This document shows positions 21,682 through 32,747 of a DNA stretch of 64,000 nt, in pieces. The DNA lies in assembly GCA_009760855.2 (NCBI GenBank), contig WPIO01000175.1, positions 317,001 through 381,000 of the forward strand, written 5' to 3'. The notes beneath the pieces were generated by a model. That model saw only the letters and a list, made by a program, of their open reading frames with translations. It did not search any database and was not told the origin of the DNA. Position 1 is the stretch's first letter, and each line of letters begins with the position of its first letter. The DNA comes from Cristatella mucedo. Its lineage: Eukaryota; Bryozoa; Phylactolaemata; Cristatellidae. The translations under genes and the position numbers were made by a program.

Positions 21682-22407
21682 TGCTATTTTCTTCATCATA
21701 GCTGCATACGATGTCTTTGTTGAAACTAAGAGAAGTGGTTTCAAGTGAACAGATGTCGCTTGAATTGAATTGATTTTCAATGCGTGCTAAAAGCTGGTGA
21801 GTGACATCTTTTCAAGAATCTTTTACAAGCAAAGGAAGCAAAGAAACTTAGTGCTAGTTCACTAGGACCTCTGAATTTAAGCTATGCTTTTTTGATATGG
21901 GTCAAACGGTGACTGATTTGAAGGACTTCGGTGCAGCTCAGTTTTTCAGAACAGTTTTATACATCTCAGCTAGGCTTTCGTTTGTCTACAAATAAAGGCC
22001 ACAGAGGCGATGGTGAGGATCACTAGGAGAAGAGCTTCTTGTACTAAACTTTTAGGAAGGTAGCCACTTCTCATGCATACGCCACTAGCAAGTTTTTAAG
22101 AAAGATCACAGATTGCGATTCCGAATTTGCTTTATCATGAGGCGGCTTTGGAGGAAGGAGGCGCGAATACGTGCAATGATTTCAGCAGCGTATCAAAATG
22201 CTGCCGCACGAAAGAGTAAGATCGTCTCCCAAACATGAGGATTATCATCCAGAGTAATCTTCTAATAGAAATAAAAGTATATAAAGAAAACTGGTCGCCA
22301 TTTACAGTGAGCAAACAGACAGATAATGTCTGGCTTAGAGAATTACATAAATCCCGCATGAAAGAACCGAGTTTCTATCGGTTGTCGCTCGAGTGTAGGC
22401 ATGCATG
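21682..22407. other. no gene seen
   Basis: No exon or repeat recognised. Confidence 0.35.
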
Positions 22408-22745
22408 TAATGTATCTCCGTATGTAACTCCACAAAGTCATAAAGACCATGTGGGTGTTACGCAGGAGAGTTTTCTATAGCGCACTCACAGCCCAAGCGG
22501 CTTTCGGTACGCATTCGGTAGCCAACAGACGTCGTCTCACGCAACAAAGAGAAAGTGGGAAGCATAGCAGAGTCAGGAGAGCAGTTGAAGTAATGAATAG
22601 CTTGGAAGTAGCAGCTCAATACCGGTGAAGAGGATGAGCCATATTCGGCAGCAGTACAGTATTTGTCGTTGCTTAAGAATTGTGGAAGCGAGTTCCACAG
22701 TTTAGGACCTGGAGAGCTTAAGCTTCTATCGCCGACGGTCTTTAT
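22408..22745 (-). mobile_element. LINE-B 3' end
   Basis: Reverse-strand 3' end, from GTAATGTATCTCCGTATGTAAC at 22408 to GACGGTCTTTA near 22745. It is followed by a G run at 22805. Confidence 0.8.
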
Positions 22746-23394
22746 GAGTGCACGAGCATTTCCGGTGTTCGCCGAAGCACGGGCCGGAAATGCAGTAAAC
22801 AGTGGGGGGGGGGGTTGCAAATGCCTTCGTGCCGCCCTTGCTCTCCATACCACTGGATTCGGCCGTTGTCTACCGCTCTGTCTGCCTTCAAAGACGTGCG
22901 AGTGATGGAATTTCTCAAACTATCTAATAGAAGGCAACAGTATTTCCAAAAGAAGCTAGAGCAGACGTTCATGTCGAGTTAATTTAGTCATCTAGGCCAC
23001 CAAGCTCTGAAGAAGCATTTTCGCCTGTAGTTAGCAATGTGGTTCGTTCGCCATTCAATTCGAAAAAAGCCGCAATGAAAATATTACAAATATTAGCTGT
23101 AGCGTAGATACAAGAGCATGCGGGCGCTGGCAAAGGTCATATGTCGAATCACCAGGGCAGCCGCATTGAGCATTCGGATAGACGAATGCCTAGACTGTGA
23201 ACGTCAGGGAAAGGAGCATCCTGGCTGCTGAAGGTGACTCGCAGAATTTCTGTGAGATAGAGCCTCACCCATTGTAGAAGAGTGACCAGGATACCTAAGC
23301 AAGAGAACAAACTCTCCGGACTTGATTGGTGATCAACAGTGTCGTCCTCAGCTGATTAGCTCAGGAGACCTGGCAGAGCGGCTCTGCCCTAAGC

Positions 23395-23698
23395 CTGCAT
23401 ACCTGACTTGACAAAATTTAAAAGAACCTAAACAAACACCTTTTCGTGTACTCGCGACTTGTCCTTTGGTACACATATGGGCGCGGAAAATTTGCATTTG
23501 CTACTTATGATATGAGCTTGGTGACACTGTGAACGTTACCTCAAGACACATTATGCTTGCTGACCCTGCGAATGTAACCACTAACCTATTCATCACGTGT
23601 CAATTACCGTGTACGTAAATACCCTAAAACGAAGCTTAGTTCTCTAAGAGTGCTATACAATTATGCCACCATTATTATTATTATTATCATTATTACTA
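23395..23698 (+). mobile_element. LINE-A relative, diverged 3' end
   Basis: The order CTGACTTGACAAAATTTAAAAG, GTGACACTGTGAA, TGCTTGCTGACCCTG, AAACGAAGCTTAGTTCTC and (ATT)n follows LINE-A, but identity is clearly lower and the hairpin is decayed. It is old, or a sister subfamily. Confidence 0.55.
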
Positions 23699-24142
23699 TA
23701 AATTCCTTAGAAGGTGGTCATAGAGTCACAGATGTGCTGTCTGCACAACGTAATTTGCTCTAAGACGTGGCAAACCTTGCAGTTTGGATATAATAGTTTA
23801 GTTAATCTGACACTCATTGTGTCAACGTCTTTGATAAGAATGGTTAGAACCGGACTGAGAGTACCTTGCCTAAATTGTCTCGGTATTGTGCAATCACCAA
23901 TCAGAGTGGCCTGTCAGTAGCATGTCTGACAGATGCTGGGGCATAACCCGAGGGTTAGGAGACATCTTTCAAGTTTTGCAATGCAGCAGCATCTCTTTGA
24001 ATTTCGTAAGGGCAGCAGTTGCTAGCAGGACTAGATGGCTAGAATTCTTCTCAGACTGGACGATCAACGCTAAAATAGAGGGAGCAGCCGGATTGGCAAA
24101 GAGCCAGTAACAGAAGTTGAAGATTCCAGGGTGGGTGATACA

Positions 24143-24592
24143 TTAATAATAATAATGCACTCGATCAAGTGCCCTCGGAGAACTTAATCTCTCTCTAGGC
24201 GCTTTACATTTGCTGCGAAGGGAAATGCAATTGAATGATCAGCAAAATCACGCTTGAAAAACAAACGAAATGAATAACATGGTTAGGGGTGACATGCACA
24301 GGGTCAGCATGCAAATGTGGTTAGTGGCAGCATGCACAGTGTCAGCACGCATAAGCACATCAAGGACGAATCACAGGGACCCACTGATGGTGCGCTATGC
24401 TGTCCTAAATAGTTGTGTTTTTTTAAGCTCTTTTTAAATGTGGTCAGGTGAGGCGATCTTCTGATGCACGTCGGGAGGGAGTTCCAGGCTTTGGGAGCAT
24501 ACGAACTAAATGCACGGTCTCCAAAGGATTTGAGGTTTGTACAAGGTATTTGTAGACTGTATATATGTATATATATATATATATATGTATTT
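24143..24592 (-). mobile_element. LINE-A 3' part abutting a (TA)n tract
   Basis: Reverse LINE-A copy from its (ATT)n tail at 24143 through the 3' UTR into the polymerase tail, ending at ATTTGTAGACTGTA near 24562. A TATATATGTATA tract at 24560-24592 marks the break. Confidence 0.8.
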
Positions 24593-25289
24593 AAAAACAT
24601 GCACATTTTCAACGACTTGTGATGCTTAGCGAGCATTCGGATAACAATATTTTCAGATACTTAATTCTTCAATAGATTTATGAGCTCGTAAGTGTGTTCA
24701 GCCAGATTCTTACTCTCAAAATTCCAGCTTCCTACCACTACCAATTAGGAATCACTGTTGCAGTGGGCAGACCAAGCCCCAATCATTCCCTTGCCCAAGC
24801 ACTCTTTCCGGTGTCTGCAGGCTCAGTGGCTAATGTGAAGGCTGATAAGTTTTCACCTCTGAATAATAAAACTCCCTCATGTAAACAAGTGAAAATAATT
24901 TACGGCTTTTGCTTATTTAACCTTAGCCAGCTTTCTACTAGCGTTTTAAGGTACTTTAAAGAAACTCAATAAACTCATTTTTCCAAAATTGGTCAAGAGT
25001 GAAAGATGGATAGAGTGCAGTGCAGTTTGATCATTACAAATCGGATGTCTGTCTGCGGCCATAGAACATCGAGTCTCGTGGCTAGTACGTTGAATGCTGT
25101 GTCTCTCATTGCGAGGCAGAATATGTGGTCATTGGTATTTACGTGTAAATTATCACCACCACCCTCCTTAATTTGGCATTCCCTAAAATTAATAATACAA
25201 ATAAATTCGTCTAGGGCCCTCAGATAGCTTGATATCTTCCACGTTGCTGTACAAATGTTGTGTACGAAGCATGACCACATGAGTAGTAA
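24593..25289. other. no gene seen
   Basis: No exon or repeat recognised. Confidence 0.35.
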
Positions 25290-26040
25290 AGACGTATACA
25301 GTGTCATCACTCATAACATAGTTTGCAGTAACATGCACAGAGTCAAAATGCTTAACATGGTAAGTGATAGCATGCACCTTGTCAGCAGGCGTAGGTATAC
25401 ACAAAAGAATTCATGTACCCAGCAAGCACTGTAAGAAATAGTGCTGTTGTGAGAGATTCTTTAAAAAATACGAGAAGTTTGAGCGATGCTGTGAGAAACA
25501 GGATTAAGAGAAAAAGCGTATTTCTGCATGAGCAGTGTACTTCACTATCACATGAGGGGAGCAGTTTGATCAGTAACGGAAAGTTAAATATAATTTGCGG
25601 GAAATTTCACATTCAAACAATCGCTAAGATTTAAGAGGTTTCTTCTCTTTTATTAAGCTGGCGGCTCCTTAAACTTTGCCTTTTCACATCACAACGTATC
25701 CATCTCTCAACACTTTTGACTTTTTGACTTTTGACTTTTGACGTTGAATTCAATCAAATCAATAGGGTATTCAAAAGAATCCCTCAGAGAAACGAATCTA
25801 TTTCGGTGCACTTAATTTATCTGCTGGAAAGGAAGCGTATCCAATTGCCTGGTGACTATATGCCCAATCTTAGTAGGGCGCAAGCGCACTAAGTCCAATT
25901 CACAAGGACCAAGCAAATGCTGCACGGAAACAATGGGTTCTTAAGTTCGCGTTAAATTTCTTTAGGTCGGGCGATGTAGCAACGTCGGCGGGAAGTGAGT
26001 TGCAGCTTTTGGTGGCACGATAACTTAAAATAAAGGTCTC
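25290..26040 (-). mobile_element. LINE-A-like diverged fragments
   Basis: 25290-25425 keeps scattered LINE-A 3' UTR words (CATGCACAGAGTCA, CATGCACCTTGTCAGCAGGCGTA). 25765-26040 has the same block order as a reverse LINE-A end (CCTCAGAGAAACGAATC, GGTGCACTTAATTTATCTGC, AGTTGCAGCTTTTGGTGGCACGATAACTTAAA) but with low identity. It may be a separate, older subfamily. A TTTTGAC run lies between them at 25718-25742. Confidence 0.45.
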
Positions 26041-26269
26041 CCTAAGCGATTGGTCGATTGGTTAGAAGCGCCGAAAATGACTCGAGCAAGAAGAGCGAGT
26101 GGTGCAATGCCACTGCGCCCGATTCGGAAGTAGTTTGAATATGTTGGCCTGAGCAGGAGAGTAAAGTGACTTGGAAATGAGCGAAGAAGCCGTGAAGTCG
26201 AAAAGTTGAATCGCCAAACTCCACTACACGCCGGTCAGAAGTGGTCGCATAAGTCAAATGAAGGCTAGC

Positions 26270-26420
26270 TGATCAAGCATTGCATCATTTGCACAGTGAT
26301 AGAAAAGCCCGAGCGGCCATGCCCCAGCTTGCAGTCGTTAGCAAAGCATTGCCTGCTGCAGGATTCGAACCCACTACCCGGTTCGTGAAGTGCGAGCACC
26401 TGACCACCACAGGGTGAACA
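26270..26420 (-). mobile_element. SINE-1 copy, tRNA-derived
   Basis: On the minus strand GGTTCGAATCC, a perfect B box, lies about 40 bases after GTGGTGGTCAGG, an A-box-like word. The body then shows GACTGCAAGC and CGGGCTTTT as in other SINE-1 copies. It is the best preserved promoter among the four copies. Confidence 0.6.
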
Positions 26421-26582
26421 TTCCTGGGGATTTAAAAGTCCGTCCACAAAAAACCAGACATAGCAGAGTTTTTTTTATTCAGGGGTAGGCGTGTTATAGC
26501 AAAGCCCGGAGGACCTGGGATATTACTTTTCCCTGTTTGCCTGTCGTCTCTGTTGTGCTTAGCATGTTACATGTTCTATAAT

Positions 26583-26702
26583 CATAATAATACAAATAAT
26601 GCACTTGATAAGGCGCCCACAGAGAACTCAAGCTCTTTCTAGGCACTTTACATTTGCTGCAAAAGGAAACGCAATTGAATGGTGAGTAATATATCATGCT
26701 CT
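26583..26702 (-). mobile_element. LINE-A 3' end, short
   Basis: Tail, hairpin and the GCAAAAGGAAACGCAATTGAATGG block only. Confidence 0.75.
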
Positions 26703-26849
26703 CAGTGAACTTGTCCCTTTTCCCCTTTGCACTTCGCGTAATTGCCGGTTTACGACTTGTGCATGGTCCTAACTAGTTATCCAAATAGAATTGCAAACGG
26801 CGAGTGCCTTCTTGTTCGCTTATGTGAGATTTTCTAATCATTCGATCGT

Positions 26850-26940
26850 GCTTCATTTGCAGAAAATATAAAGTGCCCAAAGAGAGATTAAGTTCATTGA
26901 GGGTGCTATATCAAATGTATTATTGAGTTATTATTGTTAG
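26850..26940 (+). mobile_element. LINE-A terminal hairpin
   Basis: TTTGCAGAAAATATAAAGTGCCC, AGAGATTAAGTTC and GAGGGTGCTATATCAAATG, then a broken ATT tail. Short and diverged. Confidence 0.6.
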
Positions 26941-27326
26941 TAGGTATATTGCCGCGTACGTGAACAATTCTTGCATTACTTCTACTTTGATAGAGATTTA
27001 GTTCTCTTAGGGTGGCGCATAGACCACTTATAGTTATTTCAGTTAAGCCATTCGTTGTTAACAATTCTACGTTACACCGCAACCTCTTTATCCCTTTTTT
27101 GCAGTGCATCTCCACCTCTCAGTGTCTTTTTCTGTCGCACTGTCTCTAATTATATGCAAACGTATCCCTTCTCGCTCTATTCACGACCAGTATAATTACC
27201 TTAAGCGTCTTACAACTAAAACTATGCCTCTCTGATCACAACAAAAGCTTGGCTAGGGGCCTGTGAACATTAAATATCTAGCGGCGTTTCAATTTGCAGA
27301 GTATGCGGATAATATTTTATTGTACT

Positions 27327-27328
<2 letters not shown>

Positions 27329-27403
<75 letters not shown>

Positions 27404-27404
27404 C
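27329..27404. repeat. (CT)n(AT)n microsatellite
   Basis: Perfect CT run at 27329-27370, then perfect AT to about 27396, closing with GTATATA. Confidence 0.95.
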
Positions 27405-27800
27405 TCATTTGTAAAGCAACCTAAGAGATCCTAATCTCTATACAGGCGCTTCACATAGAGCAACTATAATAGTAATACATTTGATATAGGGACCTTACAT
27501 AACTCAATCTGTTTCTTGTCGCTTTGCACTTGCTGCAAAGGAAGCACGATCGAATGGTTAGTGGTAACATGCTCAATAACAACAAGCATAGCACGGTTAG
27601 GGGTGCCGTGCACCGGGTCAGCATCATGCAAGTATATTTAGTAGCAGCATGCACAGTAACCGTAGGCAAAAGCGCATAGCGGACGAATCGTCGCATGGAT
27701 CGACTAGATGCTATGATAAATGCCGTGGGGCTCGAGCACACGACCTCGGTGAGACCTTGGTCGGACGAGCACCTTAACCACTGGGCCAAACGTTGCACAT
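27405..27800 (-). mobile_element. SINE-2 split by a LINE-A insertion
   Basis: 27405-27467 is the SINE-2 tail (AAGCAACCTAAGAGATCC, ACAGGCGCTTCACATA). 27722-27800 is its tRNA-like head (minus strand TGGCCCAGTGGTTAAGG as A box, GTGCTCGAGCCCC as B box). In unbroken copies these two parts adjoin. Between them, 27468-27721 is a reverse LINE-A 3' end from tail to the AGATGCTATGATAAA region. Confidence 0.6.
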
Positions 27801-29324
27801 GGCTCAGCAGCTCGTGCTTTCTGATTCCTCCACTCTCTATTCCTGTTCTCTTTTGTATAAGCTATCTGCTCTGCTAGCTCACCTTTCACTAGCTCACTCG
27901 GTCACTAGCTCTGACTCTGTCGCCTGCTGTCGTACCACCTTGTTAGTATCCGTCACTCATTCAGCCTCTGCTTGAAGCCTGATCTCACGACGGCTCGCTG
28001 CACTCAAGGTCAACCCAAAGGACCAATCATCGGTCAGCAGCCTTGTCAACAACGTCCGAGGTCTAAAATATGGATCGTTACTCATGGCTTCGGGTAGCAG
28101 GCTCAGCTAAGTCTGCTGCCGCCGAGCTCCGCTTGTCATTCAACCGCGACGCGGTCCGATGAGAGGCCAGCCCACGGACCCGTAGTTGAAAGGTGAGCGG
28201 TGCTTGCTCTTGGACTACTAGGAACCGTGGAACGGCGCTCGTCTAGGTGTGCCTGCTGCGCTCGATGCGAGTTGGAGCGTCTTGTGTTTATTGATGAGCT
28301 AGCTCGGCACTTGGCCGGGCAAGCCGGGCAAGCGGATCTTCCGGGGCGTGCGTCATGCTTGCAAAAAAGTATGCAGCAAGCAGCTTGTGCTATCGCCATT
28401 CCGTGGCGGTAGGCTCTCGTGGCGGCAGGACGCCGAAGCGTCTGACGAACTTTCCATGTATCTCAAATTTTCGTTCCCACTCTACTCGACAGTTTGTCTG
28501 GTCAAAGACGTGACGAGTAAAAAGAGGCACTGGAGAAAGTCATGCAGCCCAAGCAAGCGCTGGAAGAGGAAGTCGGCTGGGTATGTGACGTATGACAGCT
28601 GGTCAGCGGCCGCGCCTTGACTGAAGCCTCTGCATTGACGAAGGCGTCTCTCCCGCCTAAATGACCCTGACCCCTGAGTGAGCCCAGTCGTATCTGTGGT
28701 GATGCCACCACTCTCAGTGTAGCCTCGCTCTCTTGCATTCGCCGACTGCATCCAACTCGTCAGTCGATGCTGTGCCTACTTTGCAACCGAAGAAGCACCA
28801 GCCGCAGGGTGCCGGACGACTGGGCGTGAGCCTGCAAGCCAAGAGCCTGTTCAGAATTACGACAACCTTGCTTTTCACGGCTTTTCTTAAGGTGGGCTCA
28901 CCGAACCAAGCAGCCACAGTGCCCCATGGCCGCTCATTGGAGCTGCTACAGAGCTCACAGGGCTTAGCTCTTCGCGGCAGTTGGAGACCAAACATGTGAA
29001 GGTAGCTAGCCGAGAATCGTGTTATTGTGGCAGCCGAGAGTCGTGCTGCTGTGGCAGCCGTTTGGTAGCTCGGGCCAGTATGTAGGCCATCCTGCAGGTT
29101 ACAGTTAAAGGTTAGCTGATTCAACAGCCTCATTTATATGGCAGCCGAAGAGCATTAGTGACTGAGGCAGCCGCTGCTAGATTACGACGAAGTCGCAGTC
29201 AAAGGCACCACTCAAGCCATGCAGACTTTAAAAGATATAGCAGCTAAAACACTTTTTAAGGGGCTTGCTTGGCTAGATTCGATTGGCCGATAAACCTGGA
29301 GAGGCCAGCTAAGGTATTATATAT
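27801..29324. other. no gene assigned
   Basis: Moderately GC-rich with several overlapping open frames (for example 28200-28412 and 28733-28999 on +). None shows a recognised domain or a convincing pair of splice sites. I leave it unassigned. Confidence 0.35.
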
Positions 29325-29482
29325 CTACCGATCTGTATCCGTGTCTTGCTGTATCTCAAGAAGACAACCAAGAAGACAACTATTACCACTGCTTGCAGTG
29401 GACAATAAAGGATTGCCCATGCACGACTTGAACCCAAGGCCCTGGTGGTAAGAGGTTGCCACTGGACTAAGACTCAGGTGTC
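29325..29482 (-). mobile_element. SINE-1 copy, tRNA-derived
   Basis: Minus-strand B-box-like GGGTTCAAGTC and A-box-like TTAGTCCAGTGG, then the body block CACTGCAAGCAGTGGTAATAG. The far end is diverged and the border is approximate. Confidence 0.5.
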
Positions 29483-30811
29483 TAGCTTTAACAAAACCAA
29501 CTACATCAAGCAGCTTGGCTGCTTAGAATCGCCAAAAAACGCTGGGTCCGTCATGGCAGAAGTAGAGTAGTCTATTCGCCGGGTATCGGCAAAACGAAGA
29601 GAACCCGTAGAGGTACTGTAAGGGGTCGGCCAAATGCAAATCAGGGTCCTATTTTTTTCTATTTTCTTATAGATATTATGGGGACGGAGGGCCAAACTCC
29701 CGTCTAATCCGGCTTCGAGGCTACAGGCGCGACAGACTGCGTATGCCTCTTCAGCTTGCAGCTTCAAGGTGCGTCCTTAGAAAGAGCTAAAGCCTCCGTT
29801 TAATAGGATCAGCACGGGCCGCTCGAGCAGCGAACCGTCACAGTCCAGGTTCAAGTACGCTTTTCCGAAAGGGCAATACTTATTTGTGAAGGAAGCGATC
29901 GTCTTTCATGGACTAACTACTATGTCGTAAATCTGTCAGCGAGGTTCCAACGAGGCCATTAGGGCGGCGCTCCTTCAGAGAACAGCTTTAGGCTCTCCGA
30001 ACCGAGAGAGTGAACGTGTGCGTTTAGACGGCTAAAGGAGCTTACGCATGGCGTGGCGTGGCGTTCAGTTACGCGTGGCGTGGCGTTCAGTATGCAGCCT
30101 CGAGCTCTCCGGCTTTGCTCCAAAGGCGAAGAGCTGCATTCCGAAGGCAGGTCTCTGATGCTTATCGATGTCAATCGGTCTACTGAGGTCGCATGCCGAC
30201 CTCTCTCTTCGGCAGGACTGCCTGCCAGACGACGAGAACCCTCTGGGTGCAGCTTTATGCCATTTCCCAGAAGTCTCGGGAGCTAGTCGAGGCTCAGGCG
30301 GCCTTGGATTTGGCTTGCGGAAGGAAAATGCCCTCGCTTTTAAGAGTATGACTCTGCCAAGCTGGGATCTAGTACTAGTCAAGGAAGCAATGATGAGCCG
30401 CTCTGGGCCGTCAACATCAGGCTCACTGCATCCGAGTCTGCCCGTCGAAGAGGCCATCAGTTTCTTGCGAACGCAACTAGTGCATTGTATAAAAGAGCTT
30501 CGACCAAGCCGGCTGTGGAGTCCTTTTTTCATTGCGAGGCTCTCGAGATCTGGTGATCGCGGTCAGAGTTATTGTAAAATATGTTTTTCCTAATCCAGGC
30601 GTTCAGTGTCGATTCGTAGGTCGCTCTTTCTTCGCTCTTTTCACCTTTGGTGCTGAGGGCCAAAGACCAAAGATCACCAGATTTCGTTATGCAAGAATTG
30701 TGGGAGTGACCTGCAAGACGACGGGATTCCATTGCCAATAAACCGTAGCAAAGGCGTGGATCGGCAAACGTATTGTCCAAAGAGAACCTAAGAGCACCAT
30801 GATGCTACAAA
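29483..30811. other. no gene assigned
   Basis: Both strands are open over 30053-30593, but the two frames mirror each other and neither gives a known domain. A short duplication CGTGGCGTGGCGTTCAGT occurs near 30050-30090. Confidence 0.3.
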
Positions 30812-30901
30812 AGCAGTGCAGCAGTTCAGCTAGGAATGAACGAGCCCAGCAATGGTGGGCCTGTTGGATTTGCCCAAGAATTTTACTCTCTGACCGTTGA
30901 T

Positions 30902-30942
<41 letters not shown>

Positions 30943-31001
30943 GACAGAGAGAGACAGAGAGAGACAGAGAGAGACAGAGAGAGACAGAGAGAGACAGAGA
31001 G
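30812..31001 (-). repeat. LINE-B scrap followed by (GA)n(GACAGA)n
   Basis: 30812-30902 matches reverse LINE-B (GTGCAGCAGTTCAGCTAGGAA, GGTGGGCCT, CTGACCGTTGAT). The purine microsatellite at 30903-31001 starts as GA and changes to repeated GAGAGAGACA. Confidence 0.7.
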
Positions 31002-32029
31002 CTATAGTGGTTTTTTCAGCATGAGAGATACCCGTATATGGTAGATGGACCTATTGACCAAGGCTGAACACGTGCTCACTTCTAAATTTCGTGGCATCGT
31101 GGATTTTTGGAAGCCTATTCAAAACAAAAATACAGTGGGCCAGTATACATGGAACGAGGGTGCACAGCTTGAATCCTTAGAGAGCCACCATGGTAAGGAA
31201 TAACAAATCCTGAGCAAGGACAAAGAATGATGCACTGATGTGGCAGTGGTCTTGCAAAGTTTTACCTAGAAGGAAACTGCTAATCGACCAGCAGTCACCG
31301 ATGAGGAAACCTACATACTAGCATATGATGATGGCCGCACGGCAGGACGGCTAATAGGGCAGCAGACATCTCTTAGTCAAGCTGTGCAGGAATGGTGCTC
31401 TACCAGTGGGAGGCAGATTTTATCGTCTTTTTGTTTAGAACAATTGGAAGACCAGAATTGAATTTGGTCAATGCAGGCATTGATTGTGTCATTCGCTGCT
31501 GATCATTCACGTTATTCAAATGGGAAGCATAGCTTTTGTGTCGGCACCTGGAAGGTGATACGGTCTATCCCATATGCCTAGGTCAATTTTTATGCTAGGC
31601 GTTTATGAGTGGAAAACTTGGCTGTCATATCACAACCTTGGCATAGTTCTTGATGCCCATGGCAGTTCTTGGTTCTCATCGACAGGTCTATGGGAACAGA
31701 ACTTGCTAAATGCCCAGAGCTTCGGGCATTAGCAAGTAGCAGCTTTGGCACAAGATCTGCACCAGAATTCGCCATAATGGCCAGCTAGCTGCAGTGATTG
31801 CACTCACCATAATCCTTGCTTAGTACGCCGCCGAGCCCCCCAACCCCCTGGGGGAATGGAGACGCCTATTCAGCCCTGGCTAAGAGGCGTTGCAACAGCA
31901 TGAATGAGGCTTGGCAAGCCGCAATAACGTAGATGTCTCTCCGATTGCATTCCGTGCTCTAACCTGCTTAATGTTCCAGTACCAGGAGTTCGTTGGCATA
32001 GGCTCGAACGACCAACGACGATGAGCCAC
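31002..32029. other. no gene seen
   Basis: I cannot assign this kilobase to LINE-A, LINE-B or a host exon. Confidence 0.35.
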
Positions 32030-32714
32030 CAAGCATGACAGGAAAAAAGCGAGGGTGTCTTTTTCAAATCAAAAACACAATTTCCGCCAGTCGGAACCAA
32101 AACAGGTTTATAAGACAGTAAAAAATCTACTGGCCAATGCTGAGAGGTCTTACTCCAAAGATATTAACGGCTCAGCCGAAAAGTGTTCAGCCTTCTTTAC
32201 TGAATAGAAGCTACTTCATCGCGAAGTTGCTGCACAGCCTCTTAAATTCCGCTTGCTAACGGTACGCTCGATACAAAACCGAAGAGTTACTCATCCGCGA
32301 TCAGGTGGTAGAGGAGAACCTAGATGAATTTGTGCCTACCGAAACCAGGATGACGCCTTATTCCAGTAGCTGTATATTTGAGACCACCCCACTCTTGCTC
32401 TCATCCTATCAGTCCATGTGTTCTGACAAGGTTGGTGGCAGGGTTGCAATTGTCGTTCGTAATACATTTGGCTGCATTTGGAAAGCATTTAGTGGGTCCC
32501 TGTGATTCGTCATTCATGTGCTTATGCGTGCTGACACTGTGCATGCTGCCACTAACCACATTTGCATGCTGACCCAGTGCATGTCAACCCTAACCATGTT
32601 ATTCATGTTGTTTATCAAGTATGATATTACTCACCATTCAATCGCGTTACCCTTTGCAGCAAATGTAAAGCGCCTAGTAAGAGATTGAGTTCTCTGAGGG
32701 CGCTTTATCAAGTG

Positions 32715-32747
<33 letters not shown>

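Noticed and set aside
26330-26420. A functional tRNA gene, because of a perfect B box.
   Set aside because: No acceptor stem or anticodon arm pairs up, and the following body is shared with other SINE-1 copies.
28200-28999. GC-richer block as a possible exon group of gene 2.
   Set aside because: No ankyrin box, no convincing donor/acceptor pair and no phase link to 47850 could be shown.
30053-30593. Overlapping open frames on both strands as a possible exon.
   Set aside because: The two frames mirror each other, give no known domain, and no matching splice pair was found.
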